NCBI RefSeq assembly: GCF_002093665.1
Contig: NZ_MRWE01000019.1
Span: 1-64,000 of the forward strand
Direction: 5' to 3'
From: Rouxiella badensis
GTDB lineage: Bacteria; Pseudomonadota; Gammaproteobacteria; Enterobacterales; Enterobacteriaceae
Length of the DNA: 64,000 bases
The notes beneath the pieces are model-generated. The model did not search any database. It worked only from the letters and a program-made list of their open reading frames with translations, and was not told where the DNA came from. Positions 28,168 through 39,651 of the stretch are shown here, piece by piece; the first letter of the stretch is position 1; each line of letters starts with the position of its first letter. Position numbers and translations under genes: made by a program.

Positions 28168-29925
28168 TTAAGGCTGGGTATTGTGCAAATGCGCGCTAAA
28201 TTCGCCGCTGTTCATAAAGCCGGTGACGCGCGACTGAGGGAGCTCTTTACCGTCCGGTCCAAAAAACAGAATGGTCGGCAGTCCCAGTACATTCAGGCGT
28301 TTGAGCAGAGCGGCCTGCTCAGAGCTATTCTGCGTCACGTCGGCCTGCAACAGCAGCGTGTTGGCAAGCGCTTCCTGAACCTGTGGCGAGGTAAAGGTAT
28401 ATTTATCAAACTCTTTGCAAGCGACACACCAGTCGGCGTAGAGATCAAGCATCACGCGGCGGCCCCTGGCCTGCTGAAGAGCCGCATTAAGTTCGTCAAC
28501 GTTATGGATCTTCTCGAACTTAAGGGTAGGGCTGGCGGCCTCATTCGTCACTGGCGCCGAGAAGACCCAGTCTTGCAGCGGACGGCTGACTATCAGGGCG
28601 GCGGCGAGAAACACCAGTTGTATTACTCGGAAAACGCCGCGCGAACTCTTCATGCTGAGTTGCAGCGCCCAACCAAAGAAGGCTATGCCCAGAATGCTCC
28701 ACAGGCGCAGGCCCCAGGTGTCGCCAATCACTCTCTCAAGCAGGAACACCGGCAGCGCAAGAATTACGAAACCAAAGCCTTCCTTTACGTAATCCATCCA
28801 CGGCCCGCTGCGCGGCAGCAGGCGGTTGCCGAACAGCGTGGCGGCAATAAGTGGGATCCCCATACCGAAGGCATAAAGGTACAACGTCCCTGCGCCTGCC
28901 CACGGATTTCCGCTTTGGGCGATATACAGCAGAATGGCGCTGAGCGGTGCGGTAGTGCAGGGTGAACAGATAAGCCCGGCAATCGCGCCCATCACAAACA
29001 CGCCAACCAGCGAGCCGCCTTTTTGACCGTTGCTCATCAGCGCAAGACGGGTTTGTACGGAAGAGGGCAGTTGCAGGCTGAAGAGTCCAAACATCGAGAG
29101 CGCCAGCGCAATAAACATCACCGACAGGGCAATCAGTACCCATGGACTTTGCAGGGCGGCCTGGAATTGCAGGCCCGCGACGGCCACCACGACGCCAAGC
29201 AGGGTATAGGTCAGCGCCATGCCCTGAACGTAGAGCATCGCTAGTAGGAAAATCCGCTTCAGGCTATGCGGGCGCTCACGGCCTAGAATAATGCTCGAAA
29301 TCAGCGGATACATCGGCAAGACGCACGGCGTAAAGGCAATGCCTATGCCGATAATCAGCGCCCAAAGCGGCGAGAAAGGCAGCGGCGTGGGCTGAGGTGT
29401 CGTTTGCACCGCGACAGGCACAGCTGAGAAAGCAGGGTGGGTTGGGGCAACAAAGTCTGGCGCGTTGGCGGAAACCTGACTCAGCGGGATCTCTCGCGTC
29501 TCCGGCGGATAGCAGAACCCGGCGGCGGCGCATCCCTGATACGTTACGCGAACCTTGGCATTGGCCTTTGCTTCACGCAGCGGAATGGCAATGTTGAGGT
29601 TGTTTTTATAGATTTCCGAATCGCCGAAGAATTCGTCATGATGAGCGATCCCTTTTGGCAAAATAAACGCGGCAAGTGTGGCATTTTCGGCGACGATGTC
29701 GATTTTTTGACGATAAAGATAGTAGCCGTCACGAATTTGCCAGTTCAGGGCGAGATCCGAGCCTTTTTGCGAAAAATCGAAGGTAAACGCCTGATCGACC
29801 GTGACAAAATGCGGCGTATTAGATCCGCCAAAAAATGAGGCCTGGCTGGCGGTGGGCAAAAAGGTCAGGCTGCACAGCAGCAGACAGCAAAGTTGGAAGA
29901 ATTTTTTAAGAAACGGGTAATCCAT
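28168..29925 (-). CDS. dsbD: Thiol:disulfide interchange protein DsbD
   Basis: Moves reducing power from cytoplasmic thioredoxin across the inner membrane to DsbC/DsbG and cytochrome c maturation. About 585 residues: signal peptide, periplasmic N-domain with [12 protein letters not shown], eight-helix transmembrane domain with Cys in [10 protein letters not shown] and [10 protein letters not shown], and C-terminal thioredoxin domain with DWCVACKEF. The start [10 protein letters not shown] is chosen for a proper signal peptide; the frame is open 19 codons further and no strong ribosome site decides. In E. coli cutA lies between dcuA and dsbD; it is absent here. Confidence 0.95.
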   Translation of the reverse strand: MDYPFLKKFFQLCCLLLCSLTFLPTASQASFFGGSNTPHFVTVDQAFTFDFSQKGSDLALNWQIRDGYYLYRQKIDIVAENATLAAFILPKGIAHHDEFFGDSEIYKNNLNIAIPLREAKANAKVRVTYQGCAAAGFCYPPETREIPLSQVSANAPDFVAPTHPAFSAVPVAVQTTPQPTPLPFSPLWALIIGIGIAFTPCVLPMYPLISSIILGRERPHSLKRIFLLAMLYVQGMALTYTLLGVVVAVAGLQFQAALQSPWVLIALSVMFIALALSMFGLFSLQLPSSVQTRLALMSNGQKGGSLVGVFVMGAIAGLICSPCTTAPLSAILLYIAQSGNPWAGAGTLYLYAFGMGIPLIAATLFGNRLLPRSGPWMDYVKEGFGFVILALPVFLLERVIGDTWGLRLWSILGIAFFGWALQLSMKSSRGVFRVIQLVFLAAALIVSRPLQDWVFSAPVTNEAASPTLKFEKIHNVDELNAALQQARGRRVMLDLYADWCVACKEFDKYTFTSPQVQEALANTLLLQADVTQNSSEQAALLKRLNVLGLPTILFFGPDGKELPQSRVTGFMNSGEFSAHLHNTQP

Positions 29926-29993
29926 CACGGGAGCATTTTCTCTTGTATTAAGCCTTTCTGATAAGGCGCTGCGTCTTTCCATCGCCTGTTTTT

Positions 29994-30025
29994 CAACCCG
30001 CCATTATACCCTTCATGGCGGGTTG
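29994..30025. other. Perfect hairpin between dcuA and dsbD
   Basis: An 11-bp perfect inverted repeat (CAACCCGCCAT / ATGGCGGGTTG) with a 10-base loop in the 180-base gap. There is no T run on the minus strand, so it is a processing or partial attenuation signal rather than a standard terminator. Confidence 0.55.
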
Positions 30026-30105
30026 GGAGAACGTCAGCTGAGCATGATTAAGGCTCTTTACCAAGAAAATAAGCTAAACCAGAGACATAGCGCAGGGTAA
30101 AACTG

Positions 30106-31407
30106 TTAAAGAATAATGCTGCCTAGCGCAAAACTGAAAATCACAGACAGCACGATCGCCAGCGTCCCCGGAATAAAGAACGGATGATTAAAGACCAAGC
30201 GCCCGATGCGCGTGCTGCCGGTATCATCCATTTGCACGGCGGCGACCAGGGTCGGATAGGTCGGCAGAATAAACAGGCCTGATACCGCAGGGAAGGCAGC
30301 AACGGCGGTCAGCGGCGATACGCTCAGCGCCAACGCCAGCGGCATCAGCGCCTTGGCTGTGGCTGCCTGAGAGTAGAGCAGCGCCGAGCTGAAGAAGAAA
30401 ATCACCGCCAGCAACCAAGGGTGTGACTGAATCAGGCCACCCGCCGTCTCTTTTATCCAGCCGAGGTTAGCCTGCACAAAGGTGTCGCCGAGCCAGGCTA
30501 CGCCCAAAATACAGAGGCAGGCGCTCATACCGGCCTTGAAGGTGCCCGACGAGAGGATAAGATCGGTATCAACCTTGCACATCAAGGTGATAATCGTCGC
30601 GACGCTCAGCATGATGATTAAAATGGCGCTATTGGTGGTCATGATTGGCGTGGTTATCAGACCCATTCCTGGGCTGCTTATCACCGCGTAGGCGACGACC
30701 GATAAAACCCCAAGCAGGAAGATACCCACCGAGGCTTTGGCGCGTGGTTTTACCTCAAGCATCTTGTTGCCGCGCAGGCTAATGAGCCCTTCTTTGAAAC
30801 GCTTTTGATAGACGGGATCATCATGCAGTTTGGAATCAAAAAAGAGGCTAATAATCAATGAGGTCAGCACAATAGCGCACAGCGTTGAAGGCATAAGCAC
30901 CATTAAAAGATGCAGATAGCTGATGCCGTGACCTTCCATGACTGATGACATATATACCACGGCGGCAGAAATTGGCGACGCGGTGATGGCAATCTGCGCC
31001 GCGACGACCGCCGTTGACAGCGGACGGCTGGGCTTGATGCCTTGCTCCTTGGAAACCTCGGCAATGACCGGCAGCGCCGACAGCGAGATATTGCCCGTTC
31101 CCGCCAGCACGGTCAGGAAATAGGTCACTATTGGTGCCAGTAGGGTGATGTGTTTAGGATTACGGCGCAGCAGTTTTTCGGTTTGCAGCACCAGATAGTC
31201 CATTCCTCCTGCGACCTGCATAGCGGAAATCGCGGCAATAACGGCCATCACAATAGAGATGACGTCGAAAGGGATAGTCCCGGGTTTTACGCCTGCCAGC
31301 GCAAGCGCCAAAACGCCCAACCCGCCCGCGAAGCCGATACCTACGCCGCCGAGACGTGCACCCAGAAAGATGGCGGCGAAGACGATGACCAGTTCAAGAA
31401 TTACCAT
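30106..31407 (-). CDS. dcuA: Anaerobic C4-dicarboxylate transporter DcuA
   Basis: An inner-membrane antiporter for fumarate, aspartate, malate and succinate. 433 residues, the same as E. coli DcuA, with near-identical blocks such as FDVISIVMAVIAAISAMQV, TGNISLSALPVIAEV and LFILPTYPTLVAAVQMDD. The ATG at 31407 with GGA 9 bases upstream is chosen over a GTG two codons earlier. It follows aspA on the same strand with a terminator-like hairpin between, as in the aspA-dcuA arrangement of E. coli. Confidence 0.96.
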   Translation of the reverse strand: MVILELVIVFAAIFLGARLGGVGIGFAGGLGVLALALAGVKPGTIPFDVISIVMAVIAAISAMQVAGGMDYLVLQTEKLLRRNPKHITLLAPIVTYFLTVLAGTGNISLSALPVIAEVSKEQGIKPSRPLSTAVVAAQIAITASPISAAVVYMSSVMEGHGISYLHLLMVLMPSTLCAIVLTSLIISLFFDSKLHDDPVYQKRFKEGLISLRGNKMLEVKPRAKASVGIFLLGVLSVVAYAVISSPGMGLITTPIMTTNSAILIIMLSVATIITLMCKVDTDLILSSGTFKAGMSACLCILGVAWLGDTFVQANLGWIKETAGGLIQSHPWLLAVIFFFSSALLYSQAATAKALMPLALALSVSPLTAVAAFPAVSGLFILPTYPTLVAAVQMDDTGSTRIGRLVFNHPFFIPGTLAIVLSVIFSFALGSIIL

Positions 31408-31502
31408 AATCACTTTTCCAATTATTATTTTTTACTGCATTTACCAGAAGAATCGAAGTTGAATTATTAATGAATTGGCGAGCGAAGGCAGGGTTTTTTT
31501 CT

Positions 31503-31543
31503 ATAAAAGAAGGGGCACGGAGTTCAAAAGACCTCCGCGCCCC
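31503..31543 (-). terminator. aspA terminator / attenuator
   Basis: On the minus strand a 9-bp stem (ggcgcggag / ctccgtgcc, one G-T) with a 10-base loop is followed by a T-rich stretch. It lies 50 bases after aspA and before dcuA. Confidence 0.65.
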
Positions 31544-31589
31544 CCATTACGCTTATAAACAGTAAGGTTTAGCGGTTAAGGCTGGCTGA

Positions 31590-33026
31590 TTATTGCTCGT
31601 TTTCGTCGGTGTAGCGTTTGGCTTTGTAGGCCGGGTGCATCAGGTTCTCAACCGAGAAGATATCGTCCAGCTCGGCTTCAGTCAGCAGCCCGCGCTCAAG
31701 AACCACTTCACGCACGCTCTTGCCGGTTTCTGCACAGATTTTACCGACGATATCGCCATTGTGGTGGCCGATGAACGGGTTCAGGTAGGTGACGATCCCT
31801 ATCGAGTTAAAGACGTAGAATTCGCACACTTCCTTGTTGGCTGTAATGCCGTTGATGCATTTTTCCAACAGGTTGTAGCAGGCGTTGGTCAAGATATGGA
31901 TAGACTCAAACATGGCCTGGCCAATCACCGGTTCCATCACGTTCAGCTGTAGCTGGCCTGCTTCGGCGGCCATGGTAACGCACATGTCGTTGCCGATAAC
32001 TTTGAAACAAACCTGATTCACCACTTCTGGAATGACCGGGTTTACCTTGGCTGGCATGATGGAAGAACCCGCCTGCAGCTCCGGCAGGTTGATTTCGTTC
32101 AGACCGGCACGCGGACCCGAAGACAGCAGGCGCAGGTCGTTACAGATTTTCGACAGCTTAACCGCCAGACGTTTAAGCGAGCTGTGCACCATCACGTAAG
32201 CACCACAGTCGGACGTCGCTTCAATCAGGTCTTCGGCCGGAATACACGGCAGGTTGCTGACTTCGGCCAACTTCTGCACTGCCAGCACCTGATAACCTTC
32301 TGGCGTGTTCAGGCGTGTCCCGATAGCGGTCGCGCCGAGGTTAACCTCCAGCAGCAGCTCGCCGGTGCGCAGCAGGTTGCGCGTTTCTTCTTTCAGCAGC
32401 ACGTTAAACGCATGGAATTCCTGGCCCAGCGTCATGGGTACCGCGTCCTGAAGCTGAGTACGGCCCATCTTCAGGATTTTTTCAAATTCGACCGCTTTAC
32501 GCTCGAAGCCGTCGCCCAGCTGCGCGATAGCATCGACCAGCTTAAGCAATGAGGCATAGACGGCCAGGCGGAAGCCGGTCGGATAAGCGTCGTTGGTTGA
32601 CTGGCACTTGTTGAGGTGGTCGTTGGGATTAAGGAACTGGTAGTCGCCTTTTTGGTGGCCCATTAGCTCGAGGCCAATGTTTGCCAGAACCTCATTGGTG
32701 TTCATGTTTACGGAAGTACCGGCACCGCCCTGAAAAACGTCGATTGGGAACTGATCCATACATTTCCCTTTATCTAACACTTCATCGCAGGCTGCGATGA
32801 TGACGTCGGCGATTTTGCGTGGGATGGTTTGCAGCTCTTTATTGGCGAGAGCGGCCGCTTTTTTTACCATCACCATGCCGCGAACAAACTCCGGCACATC
32901 GCTTATCTTAGTGTTACTGATATAAAAGTTTTCAACAGCGCGCAGGGTATGAATACCCCAGTAAGCATCGGCGGGAACTTCACGTGTACCCAGCAGATCT
33001 TCCTCGATACGAATCGTATTTGACAT
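31590..33026 (-). CDS. aspA: Aspartate ammonia-lyase (aspartase)
   Basis: Deaminates aspartate to fumarate and ammonia. 478 residues, same as E. coli. The fumarase/aspartase signature [11 protein letters not shown] is present, with the catalytic Ser in that flexible loop, and substrate-binding [14 protein letters not shown]. Together with DcuA it makes fumarate available from aspartate. A perfect CRP palindrome lies 181 bases upstream of the start. Confidence 0.97.
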   Translation of the reverse strand: MSNTIRIEEDLLGTREVPADAYWGIHTLRAVENFYISNTKISDVPEFVRGMVMVKKAAALANKELQTIPRKIADVIIAACDEVLDKGKCMDQFPIDVFQGGAGTSVNMNTNEVLANIGLELMGHQKGDYQFLNPNDHLNKCQSTNDAYPTGFRLAVYASLLKLVDAIAQLGDGFERKAVEFEKILKMGRTQLQDAVPMTLGQEFHAFNVLLKEETRNLLRTGELLLEVNLGATAIGTRLNTPEGYQVLAVQKLAEVSNLPCIPAEDLIEATSDCGAYVMVHSSLKRLAVKLSKICNDLRLLSSGPRAGLNEINLPELQAGSSIMPAKVNPVIPEVVNQVCFKVIGNDMCVTMAAEAGQLQLNVMEPVIGQAMFESIHILTNACYNLLEKCINGITANKEVCEFYVFNSIGIVTYLNPFIGHHNGDIVGKICAETGKSVREVVLERGLLTEAELDDIFSVENLMHPAYKAKRYTDENEQ

Positions 33027-33393
33027 GAGAACCTTCTTTTTGGTGCTAAACAGTTACAGGCTGATTAGAGTTATGTTACGGACGCTGGATAAAATAAAAT
33101 ATTACACCACTTAGCTCGGCCGCGGGTGCGATCATATGCTGCTTATGGCGAAATGCACGCACTAAGTCCATCCCACAGGGGCTTTGTGACGAGAGGTTTA
33201 GATTTCTGTGAAATTTCTCACAATTAATTACCCCAACCCAATTAAATATCGCCAACAGGTTGAAATTGCCTCTTAACGATACCATCTCACTGTTGTCAGT
33301 CTTCATAGGATAACCCTATGGGACCCCCATTATAGAGTTCTGAATCGACGCCTGACAGGGCACTTCAGGGCTTGTCATCACAAGGAGAGCGCA
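33027..33393. promoter_or_regulatory. Divergent control region aspA / fxsA
   Basis: A 367-base gap between the divergent aspA and fxsA genes. It holds the CRP palindrome listed separately and an inverted repeat CATAGG-ATAAC-CCTATG at 33304-33320 close to fxsA. A 76-codon frame on the minus strand (33076-33306) overlaps the CRP site and resembles no protein I know, so I do not call it a gene. Confidence 0.6.
33207..33222. promoter_or_regulatory. CRP binding site upstream of aspA
   Basis: TGTGA-N6-TCACA with both half sites perfect. aspA is CRP-activated in E. coli, so this site probably does the same here. Confidence 0.85.
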
Positions 33394-33876
33394 GTGCGCT
33401 GGTTACCTCTGCTTCTGTTATTTCTGTTGGCTTACATTGAAATAACCTTATTTATCAAAGTCGCCTCTGTCATCGGCGTGGCGTTTACCCTGCTGCTGGT
33501 GGTCTTTACCTCCTGCGTGGGCGTGTCGCTTGTGCGCAATCAAGGTATGAAAACTATCTCCCAGCTACAGCAAAAGCTGGCGTTGGGCGAAAGTCCGGCC
33601 GCCGAGATGGTGAAAAGTGTTTCTCTGGTGCTGGCTGGTTTTCTGCTTGTGGTACCGGGATTCTTCACCGATCTCCTTGGCCTGCTGCTGTTGCTGCCGC
33701 CGGTGCAGAAATCTCTGACCCTGAAGCTGATGCCCCACCTGAATATCTATCGCCCCGGTGGTGCAGGCCCGGCGACGGGCAATACCTTTGACGGAGAATT
33801 CCAGCGTAAGGACGAGCCCACCGAGCGTCTGGTATCTCAAATTGATGAAGACCGTCAGGATCATAAGGATCGCTAA
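33394..33876 (+). CDS. fxsA: FxsA inner membrane protein
   Basis: A 160-residue membrane protein of the FxsA family, named in E. coli because overproduction relieves F-plasmid exclusion of phage T7. Three to four hydrophobic helices fill residues 1-120 and the C-terminal 40 are charged. The start is GTG with AAGGAG 8 bases upstream. It lies just before groES, as in E. coli. Confidence 0.92.
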   Translation: MRWLPLLLLFLLAYIEITLFIKVASVIGVAFTLLLVVFTSCVGVSLVRNQGMKTISQLQQKLALGESPAAEMVKSVSLVLAGFLLVVPGFFTDLLGLLLLLPPVQKSLTLKLMPHLNIYRPGGAGPATGNTFDGEFQRKDEPTERLVSQIDEDRQDHKDR

Positions 33877-33916
33877 GTTTGCGGATAAAGAAAATTCAAA
33901 AAAATTTTCTTTTCTG

Positions 33917-33946
33917 CCCTTGAAGGGGCGCGTAATGCCCCCATTA
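33917..33946 (+). promoter_or_regulatory. Heat-shock (sigma-32) promoter of groES-groEL
   Basis: CCCTTGAA, 13-14 base spacer, then CCCCATTA: a near-consensus sigma-32 promoter that also matches the E. coli groE promoter in its flanks (CCTTGAAGGGGCG). It lies about 87 bases before groES. Confidence 0.92.
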
Positions 33947-33969
33947 ATCAAACCACGAGGTCAGGATAG

Positions 33970-34326
<357 letters not shown>

Positions 34327-34355
34327 TCGTCTCGTCACCCCATTTTCTGAACTGA

Positions 34356-36023
<1,668 letters not shown>

Positions 36024-36084
36024 TCATCCCCCGGCAGTCTTTCTGCTGCGTTCTGACTGGGCTTCGGCTCGGTCAGCACTAAAG

Positions 36085-36113
36085 AAGCCCGGCCTTTAAG
36101 GTCGGGTTTTTTT
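36085..36113 (+). terminator. groESL terminator
   Basis: A 7-bp stem (cccggcc / ggtcggg) with a 5-base loop followed by seven T, 62 bases after groEL. Confidence 0.9.
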
Positions 36114-36381
36114 ATGGATGGTTTTCAGGGTTTAGTCTGCCGTCTGCTTAGCGAACGCTTAAATGTGAAGTGATTCTGAAATTTGTACCTTTATTTTGTG
36201 GTGTTAAGTAAGATAAGTCTCATCGTCCTGATTAAATAACGTGTAAACTATGGGCACGCTCTGCCACGGGTTCGTGTCAGATAATGCGTTGAATTTTAGG
36301 TAAACTCGGCAACGGATGCCTTAGATTGCGAAATGTTATCTGATAGGCGTTAGGTACTTCTCAAAACAAATGGGGAAAGAG
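36114..36381 (+). other. Intergenic region before yjeI
   Basis: A gene-free stretch between the groEL terminator and yjeI. TAAACT hexamers near 36244 and 36300 could be -10 elements of the yjeI promoter. Nothing else is recognised. Confidence 0.4.
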
Positions 36382-36726
36382 ATGCGGATTAAAATGTTGC
36401 TTGGCCTTTCGGCAGTCATGCTGCTGGCGGGTTGCAGCACAGCAAATCAATTAAGCTCTGCCGGTCAACAGGTGAAATTCACCGACGAAAAACCGAGCAG
36501 CCAGTGTCAGGCTCTGGGAACCGTGACCGGTGCTCAAAGCAACTGGTTGTCAGGGACCTCCGGTGACGGCAGCTCCATGCGCGGCGCGGCAAACGATTTG
36601 CGTAACAAGGCGGCGGCACTGGGCGGCAATACCATTTATGGTGCCAATAGCCCAACGCAGAATATCTTCTCCAGCTTTGCACCGCTGGACAGCAAAATGG
36701 TCGGTCAGGTTTATAAGTGCCCATAA
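36382..36726 (+). CDS. yjeI: DUF4156 lipoprotein YjeI
   Basis: A 114-residue lipoprotein. The signal ends in the lipobox LLAGC with Ser next, which favours sorting to the outer membrane. The mature part resembles E. coli YjeI (DUF4156), with conserved Cys pairs near CQALGTVTG and VYKCP. Function unknown. The start at 36382 follows a purine-rich GGGGAAAGAG; an upstream ATG at 36370 is less likely. Confidence 0.85.
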   Translation: MRIKMLLGLSAVMLLAGCSTANQLSSAGQQVKFTDEKPSSQCQALGTVTGAQSNWLSGTSGDGSSMRGAANDLRNKAAALGGNTIYGANSPTQNIFSSFAPLDSKMVGQVYKCP

Positions 36727-36756
36727 GCGGCCACAACCGATAACCATAGCCAATAA

Positions 36757-36784
36757 AAAAGGGATGCCAACGGGCATCCCTTTT
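36757..36784. terminator. Bidirectional terminator yjeI / epmB
   Basis: A perfect 12-bp stem (aaaagggatgcc / ggcatccctttt) with loop aacg, A run before and T run after. It stops yjeI and the converging epmB. Confidence 0.9.
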
Positions 36785-36829
36785 GCTTGGCATCAATCTG
36801 CGCAGACTCCGAAAAAATTCAGTGAAAAA

Positions 36830-37858
36830 TCAGGATTGCGTCAGACCTAAGTCCAGCGGCGTCTTGCTCGGCTGCCCACCAATCTCGCGGGTGAGGGTGG
36901 GCACCAGATAACCCGATACGCGACTCAGCAAACCTTTGATAAGCGCTCTTGCCTCGTCATCCTCGACCATAAAGTGCGCCGCGCCCTGCACCTTGTCCAG
37001 CACGTGGATGTAATACGGTAAAATGCCCGCATCAAACAGCGCATTGCTCAGCGTCGCCAGCGTCTCGACGTTGTCGTTCACGCCGCGCAGCAACACGCTT
37101 TGGTTGAGCAGCGTCACACCGGATTTTTTCAGACGCGCCATACTGTTTCTCAGCTCGTCATCAATTTCATTAGCGTGATTGATGTGGGTCACCATCAGGA
37201 CCTGCAGCCTGGACTCACGCAGGCGCTCACAGAGCCCCTGCGTGATGCGAGCAGGGATAACCACCGGTAAACGGCTGTGAATACGCAGACGTTTAATGTG
37301 TGGAATGGCTTCCAGCTCGCTGATGAGCCAGTCGAGTTCGTGGTCTTTTGCCATCAGCGGGTCACCACCGGAGAAAATTATTTCATCCAGTTCCGGCTGA
37401 GTGCGGATATACTCCAGCGCCTGAGACCAATTATTTTTGTTTCCCTGGTTGTCCTGATAGGGAAAGTGGCGTCTGAAGCAGTAGCGACAGTTCACCGCAC
37501 AGCCGCCTTTGACCAGCAGTAGTGCGCGATTGCGATACTTGTGCAGCAGCCCCGGTACCACGCTTTTTTGTTCATCGAGCGGGTCGGTGCTAAAGCCGGG
37601 TGCCGCGATAAATTCTTCGCGCGCAGTCAGAACCTGCAAAAGTAAAGGGTCTTGTGGACATCCCGGCTGCATGCGCGCAACAAACGCGCGCGGCACGCGC
37701 AACGGGAACAAACGACGGGCTTCGCGGCCCTGCTGCAGTTCTGCATGATCGTTAAGTGCCAGAAGAGTAAGCAGTTCGTCCGGGTCTGTAATAACATCGC
37801 CGAGTTGATACAACCAATCTTCTCTAAATGGCGTATTTAGGGTTACAATGTGTGCCAT
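36830..37858 (-). CDS. epmB: EF-P lysine 2,3-aminomutase EpmB
   Basis: A radical SAM enzyme that makes (R)-beta-lysine from lysine for attachment to EF-P. 342 residues, with the iron-sulfur motif CAVNCRYCFRRH, SGGDP and PLP-binding region. It faces efp across 40 bases, and epmA lies 1.8 kb further on, so the EF-P modification set is complete except EpmC. Confidence 0.96.
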   Translation of the reverse strand: MAHIVTLNTPFREDWLYQLGDVITDPDELLTLLALNDHAELQQGREARRLFPLRVPRAFVARMQPGCPQDPLLLQVLTAREEFIAAPGFSTDPLDEQKSVVPGLLHKYRNRALLLVKGGCAVNCRYCFRRHFPYQDNQGNKNNWSQALEYIRTQPELDEIIFSGGDPLMAKDHELDWLISELEAIPHIKRLRIHSRLPVVIPARITQGLCERLRESRLQVLMVTHINHANEIDDELRNSMARLKKSGVTLLNQSVLLRGVNDNVETLATLSNALFDAGILPYYIHVLDKVQGAAHFMVEDDEARALIKGLLSRVSGYLVPTLTREIGGQPSKTPLDLGLTQS

Positions 37859-37898
37859 TTTTTTGGCTAAGCTACCAGTTTAAAATTAGAGGGCCATT

Positions 37899-38465
37899 AT
37901 GGCGACTTATTCTAGCAACGATTTCCGTCCGGGTCTTAAAATCATGTTCGAAAGCGAGCCTTACGCTATCGAATCAAGTGAATTTGTAAAACCGGGCAAG
38001 GGTCAGGCTTTCGCACGCGTTAAGATGCGTCGTCTGCTGACCGGTTCTCGCGTAGAGAAAACCTTCAAGTCTACCGACTCTTGCGAAGGTGCGGACGTTG
38101 TTGATACCAACATGAACTACCTGTACAACGACGGTGAGTTCTTCCACTTCATGCACCCTGAGACTTTCGAGCAGCACGGTGTTGAAGAGAAAACCGTAGG
38201 TGACGCGGCTAAATGGTTGCAGGACAATGCGGAATGTATCGTGACTCTGTGGGACGGTCGTCCTATCGCAGTTCAGCCACCGAACTTCATCGAAGCTGAA
38301 ATCACCGAAACTGACCCAGGCCTGAAAGGTGACACTGCCGGTACCGGCGGTAAACCAGCGACTCTGTCTACTGGCGCAGTTGTTAAGGTTCCATTGTTCG
38401 TACAGATCGGTGAAGTTGTTCGTGTTGATACCCGTTCTGGCGAATACGTTTCTCGCGTTAAGTAA
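37899..38465 (+). CDS. efp: Elongation factor P
   Basis: Rescues ribosomes stalled on polyproline. 188 residues, with KOW-like N-domain and two OB domains. The modified Lys is in KPGKGQAF at residue 34, the beta-lysylation site of the EpmA/EpmB pathway. The C-terminal signature [18 protein letters not shown] is intact. Confidence 0.98.
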   Translation: MATYSSNDFRPGLKIMFESEPYAIESSEFVKPGKGQAFARVKMRRLLTGSRVEKTFKSTDSCEGADVVDTNMNYLYNDGEFFHFMHPETFEQHGVEEKTVGDAAKWLQDNAECIVTLWDGRPIAVQPPNFIEAEITETDPGLKGDTAGTGGKPATLSTGAVVKVPLFVQIGEVVRVDTRSGEYVSRVK

Positions 38466-38559
38466 TTTTCGCGCAGACGTATAACGCATAAGGCGCTGCG
38501 GTGGCCAGGCTGCCGCGGTGCTTACGTTCGACCCTTTGAATTTTTGGAATACGTTTACA

Positions 38560-38688
38560 ATGTTGAAGAGAATGTTGTTTATCGTGGTTTCAGTGCTGGC
38601 ACTGGCAGCGTTAAGCGGATGCAATACGGTTCACGGTTTTGGTGAAGACGTGTCACACCTCGGCGGAGCCATTTCCCGAGCAGGCTGA
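38560..38688 (+). CDS. ecnA: Entericidin A (antidote lipoprotein)
   Basis: A 42-residue lipoprotein too short for routine calling. Signal with lipobox LSGC, then [18 protein letters not shown], the entericidin block. In E. coli EcnA counters the bacteriolytic EcnB. A terminator overlaps its stop codon, separating it from ecnB as in E. coli. Confidence 0.9.
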   Translation: MLKRMLFIVVSVLALAALSGCNTVHGFGEDVSHLGGAISRAG

Positions 38689-38707
38689 CTTAGGTCGGCC
38701 TTTTTTT
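38683..38707 (+). terminator. ecnA terminator
   Basis: A 7-bp stem (ggctgac / gtcggcc) with loop ttag and seven T; the ecnA stop lies inside the left arm. Confidence 0.88.
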
Positions 38708-38801
38708 CGCCGAGTATCCACGTTTCTGCACTTGTTCTTATTTGTCCGAAATTTCATCAACTCGCTCCACTCCGCGCCAATTTTAACTACACTTAGAGCG
38801 T

Positions 38802-38807
38802 TATACT
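38802..38807 (+). promoter_or_regulatory. Candidate -10 of ecnB (sigma-S type)
   Basis: TATACT lies 30 bases before the ecnB start and has no good -35, which suits the sigma-S control known for ecnB in E. coli. Confidence 0.4.
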
Positions 38808-38836
38808 TTACATTCTCTTATAGGAAGGATTTTTAT

Positions 38837-38971
38837 ATGCTGAAGAAAAGTATTCTCACCCTCGTGTCAGTTATCGTTCTCTCAAGCCTGTTAACCGCCT
38901 GCAACACGACGCGCGGCGTGGGTGAAGACATTTCTGCCGGTGGTCACGCCGTTTCCAGAGCTGCACAGTAA
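38837..38971 (+). CDS. ecnB: Entericidin B (bacteriolytic lipoprotein)
   Basis: A 44-residue lipoprotein toxin. Signal with lipobox LLTAC, then [18 protein letters not shown], nearly the same block as EcnA. AGGAAGG precedes the ATG. It is separate from ecnA by a terminator, so the two can be expressed independently, as in the stationary-phase E. coli system. Confidence 0.93.
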   Translation: MLKKSILTLVSVIVLSSLLTACNTTRGVGEDISAGGHAVSRAAQ

Positions 38972-38980
38972 TTGCTAACT

Positions 38981-39007
38981 GGGTGACGCCGATTTGCCGT
39001 GTCACCC
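38981..39007. terminator. Hairpin between ecnB and blc
   Basis: A perfect 7-bp inverted repeat (gggtgac / gtcaccc) between two converging genes. Weak T content, so a modest shared terminator. Confidence 0.55.
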
Positions 39008-39019
39008 GATTTAGCTCGC

Positions 39020-39544
39020 CTAAGGCTGTTTAACCCACACCAGTTTATCGGTATCAAAACCATAGCGCTGCGCGGTTTCCAGCAAATGCTGTTTTACCCC
39101 GGCATCAAGCTGAGGCGTTCGTGAGAGGATCCACAGATAGCTTTTATCCGGTCCACACACCAGCGCGTACTGATAGTCTTTGTCGAGCTCAATCACGTTG
39201 TAGCCGCCATAAAACGGCCCAAAGAAGGAAACCTTGAGTGCGGCGCGTGAGGTTGGGCCGGTGAAATAGCCTTTTCCTTCACTCTGCTGCCATTTGTTTT
39301 TCGCCGGGTTGAATCCGCGGTTGATCACCTTCACGCCGCCGTCGTTGCGCAGGCTGTAATTGGCGGTGACCTGCTCCATGCCCCTTTCGAAGCCGTGATC
39401 CAGCCGCGCCACCTCATACCAGGTGCCCAGATAGCGATTTAACTCGAAGTTATTGACCACTTTGACGTTCTCAGGCGGATTAATGCTACAACCGACTGAA
39501 AGTAATGCAGAAATAAATACACCTAATTTTGCCCAGATTCGCAT
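39020..39544 (-). CDS. blc: Outer membrane lipoprotein lipocalin Blc
   Basis: A bacterial lipocalin that binds lysophospholipids at the outer membrane. 174 residues with lipobox LSVGC, lipocalin motif YLGTWYEVARLDH and late block LVCGPDKSYLWILSRTP. It lies beside ecnB with no sugE between, unlike E. coli. Confidence 0.95.
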   Translation of the reverse strand: MRIWAKLGVFISALLSVGCSINPPENVKVVNNFELNRYLGTWYEVARLDHGFERGMEQVTANYSLRNDGGVKVINRGFNPAKNKWQQSEGKGYFTGPTSRAALKVSFFGPFYGGYNVIELDKDYQYALVCGPDKSYLWILSRTPQLDAGVKQHLLETAQRYGFDTDKLVWVKQP

Positions 39545-39651
39545 AGTCGTCCCTTTCTCACGTTAAGCCTTAAGTGTAGCCAACGGAAATTTGTTTGCCT
39601 GCGGGGATGCGAGTAGACTGCATGCCCTGTCTGATATCGGAGTAAATCATC

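Noticed and set aside
29983..30105. Possible cutA remnant between dcuA and dsbD
   Set aside because: Only 123 bases, mostly a hairpin and non-coding DNA; nothing resembles CutA.
33076..33306. 76-codon frame upstream of aspA on the same strand
   Set aside because: Overlaps the CRP palindrome, has a poor ribosome site and no recognisable family.
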